A stretch of 6,383 nt of DNA, from positions 1-6,383 of the forward strand of contig NZ_JASLIP010000098.1 of NCBI RefSeq assembly GCF_030152825.1. Reading direction: 5' to 3'. The position numbers and the translations under genes are program-made. This document shows, one piece after another, positions 5,381 through 6,383 of this stretch. The notes under the pieces were generated by a model that worked only from the letters and a program-made list of their open reading frames with translations, was not told the DNA's origin and searched no databases. Each line of letters opens with the position of its first letter. The first letter of the stretch is position 1. Source of the stretch: Corynebacterium sp. (GTDB lineage: Bacteria; Actinomycetota; Actinomycetes; Mycobacteriales; Mycobacteriaceae).

Positions 5381-6383
5381 TGGATGCTGTTTCGTCGAGG
5401 ACCGTTTGGCGATGAGGGCGAGACGGCCACCAGAACTTCTCCCCGCAAACTTGCACGACTGCTGGGACCACGAGGCTGCGCACGATGAGAGTATCCAGCA
5501 GTACTCCGATACAGATCACGATGCCGATCTGGGCGAGAGCGACCAGAGGAAGAACTCCGAGAGCCGCGAATACGGCCGCGAGCAAGATGCCGGCTGACGT
5601 GATGACACCACCGGTGGAGCAGAGGGCGGAGAGAATCCCGTTCTTGGTGCCAACGGCGTTGGCGTCTTCTCGGGCACGGGTGACCAAGAAGATCGAGTAG
5701 TCAATACCGAGGGCGACGAGGAAAACGAATGCGTACAGCGGAGTAGATGAGTCGAAGCGATCAAAACCAAAGAGGTGGTGCGACACCCACCATCCAGCAC
5801 CAAGTGCCGCGACATTGGTGAGCAGCACGGATCCCGTCATCACGAGGGGCGCGACAACGGATCGCAGCAGGAACAGCAGTGCCACAAAGATCAGCCCAAG
5901 GACGAGCGGGAAGACGACCCGACGGTCATCGGCCGCTGCAGCCTCGGTATCGTAGAGCTCCGCGTCTCCACCGCCAACAAGCGCATCTGTGCCATCCAGG
6001 ATTGCGCGTAGCTCCGGGGTCGTTGCGCCGGACACCTCGATGAAGCCTTCGTCATTGGGGCGTGGTTGAAGCCCAGCGCCGCTGAGGCGTTCCGAGGTGG
6101 CCGTGATGTCCTCGGTAGAGATGATTGCTGGGGTTGCGGAGGCATCGGGGAAGGCATCCGATAGTTCGCGAGCCGCAGAAATGGATTCCGGGGTATCGAT
6201 GAACTGATCTGATTGATTGAGTCCGGTGTTGATGCTGAGCGTGCCCAGCGACATTGCCCCGAGTGCAAACAGTGACATGGTCAGAATCGCAGCGGGCCTT
6301 TTTTCGACGGCCCCACCCACGGCGTTGAAAACCCTGTGCTCGGTGGTGTCTCCGACGCGGGGGCTTCGTGGCCAAAAAATCCA
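5376..6383 (-). CDS. MMPL/RND family transporter, C-terminal half (5' end outside window)
   Basis: The frame is open to the right edge, so this is the last 335 residues of a larger protein; family members usually have roughly 700 or more. Visible residues begin just before helix 7 (about 33-51), continue through the second extracytoplasmic domain (about 52-154), then helices 8-12 (about 155-173, 177-199, 214-234, 257-277, 279-309), ending in FWWPSRPHR plus a short tail. GIDYSIF in helix 10 holds the Asp-Tyr pair (5697-5702) that in mycobacterial MmpL3 forms part of the proton relay, so this half looks functional. Such proteins use the proton gradient to move lipids or other hydrophobic molecules across the inner membrane; the substrate here cannot be told. 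The GTG at 6320 is internal, not the true start. GC content appears lower than in the YhgE genes. Confidence 0.93.
   Translation of the reverse strand, partial: WIFWPRSPRVGDTTEHRVFNAVGGAVEKRPAAILTMSLFALGAMSLGTLSINTGLNQSDQFIDTPESISAARELSDAFPDASATPAIISTEDITATSERLSGAGLQPRPNDEGFIEVSGATTPELRAILDGTDALVGGGDAELYDTEAAAADDRRVVFPLVLGLIFVALLFLLRSVVAPLVMTGSVLLTNVAALGAGWWVSHHLFGFDRFDSSTPLYAFVFLVALGIDYSIFLVTRAREDANAVGTKNGILSALCSTGGVITSAGILLAAVFAALGVLPLVALAQIGIVICIGVLLDTLIVRSLVVPAVVQVCGEKFWWPSRPHRQTVLDETASS

Noticed and set aside
6320..6320. GTG at 6320 as the start of a short, separate MMPL-like gene
   Set aside because: The frame stays open to the window edge and the upstream residues (RVGDTTEHRVFNAV) read smoothly into the MMPL sequence. 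This is an internal codon of a gene cut by the window.

Overview
The window looks like chromosomal DNA from a high-GC actinobacterium, most likely Corynebacterium or a close mycolate-producing relative. That reading rests on the GC-rich third codon positions, a tRNA gene without an encoded CCA, the MMPL family exporter, and a GTG start that looks leaderless behind an extended -10 box. The genus is inferred from these traits and was not tested by any search.

Every gene lies on the minus strand, so transcription runs from the right edge to the left. From 6383 to 5376 is the C-terminal half of an MMPL (RND superfamily) transporter whose 5' end is outside the window. A 117-base gap follows, holding a tandem repeat, a small hairpin, a candidate promoter and a perfect 11-bp palindrome across the predicted start. 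Next are two tandem paralogues of the YhgE/Pip membrane protein family: a long one (about 900 residues, 5258-2556) with an unusual C-terminal extension, then one of ordinary architecture (743 residues, 2556-325). They overlap by one base (TAATG), so they are probably co-translated.

Left of them, 108-324 is non-coding and rich in inverted repeats, including a long hyphenated palindrome (259-316) just after the second YhgE stop. A tRNA-Ser(UGA) gene follows at 107-23. Bases 1-22 hold nothing I can name.

Both YhgE proteins have the family layout: an N-terminal membrane helix, a large extracytoplasmic coiled-coil-prone region, and a C-terminal multi-helix membrane domain of ABC-2 type. Known relatives (Lactococcus Pip, Bacillus YueB, the EsaA group) are surface proteins used as phage receptors, some linked to type VII secretion. 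I infer that the two paralogues form a hetero-oligomeric envelope complex and may act with the MMPL exporter. No function in this organism can be proven from the sequence. No mobile element, CRISPR array or phage gene is visible.
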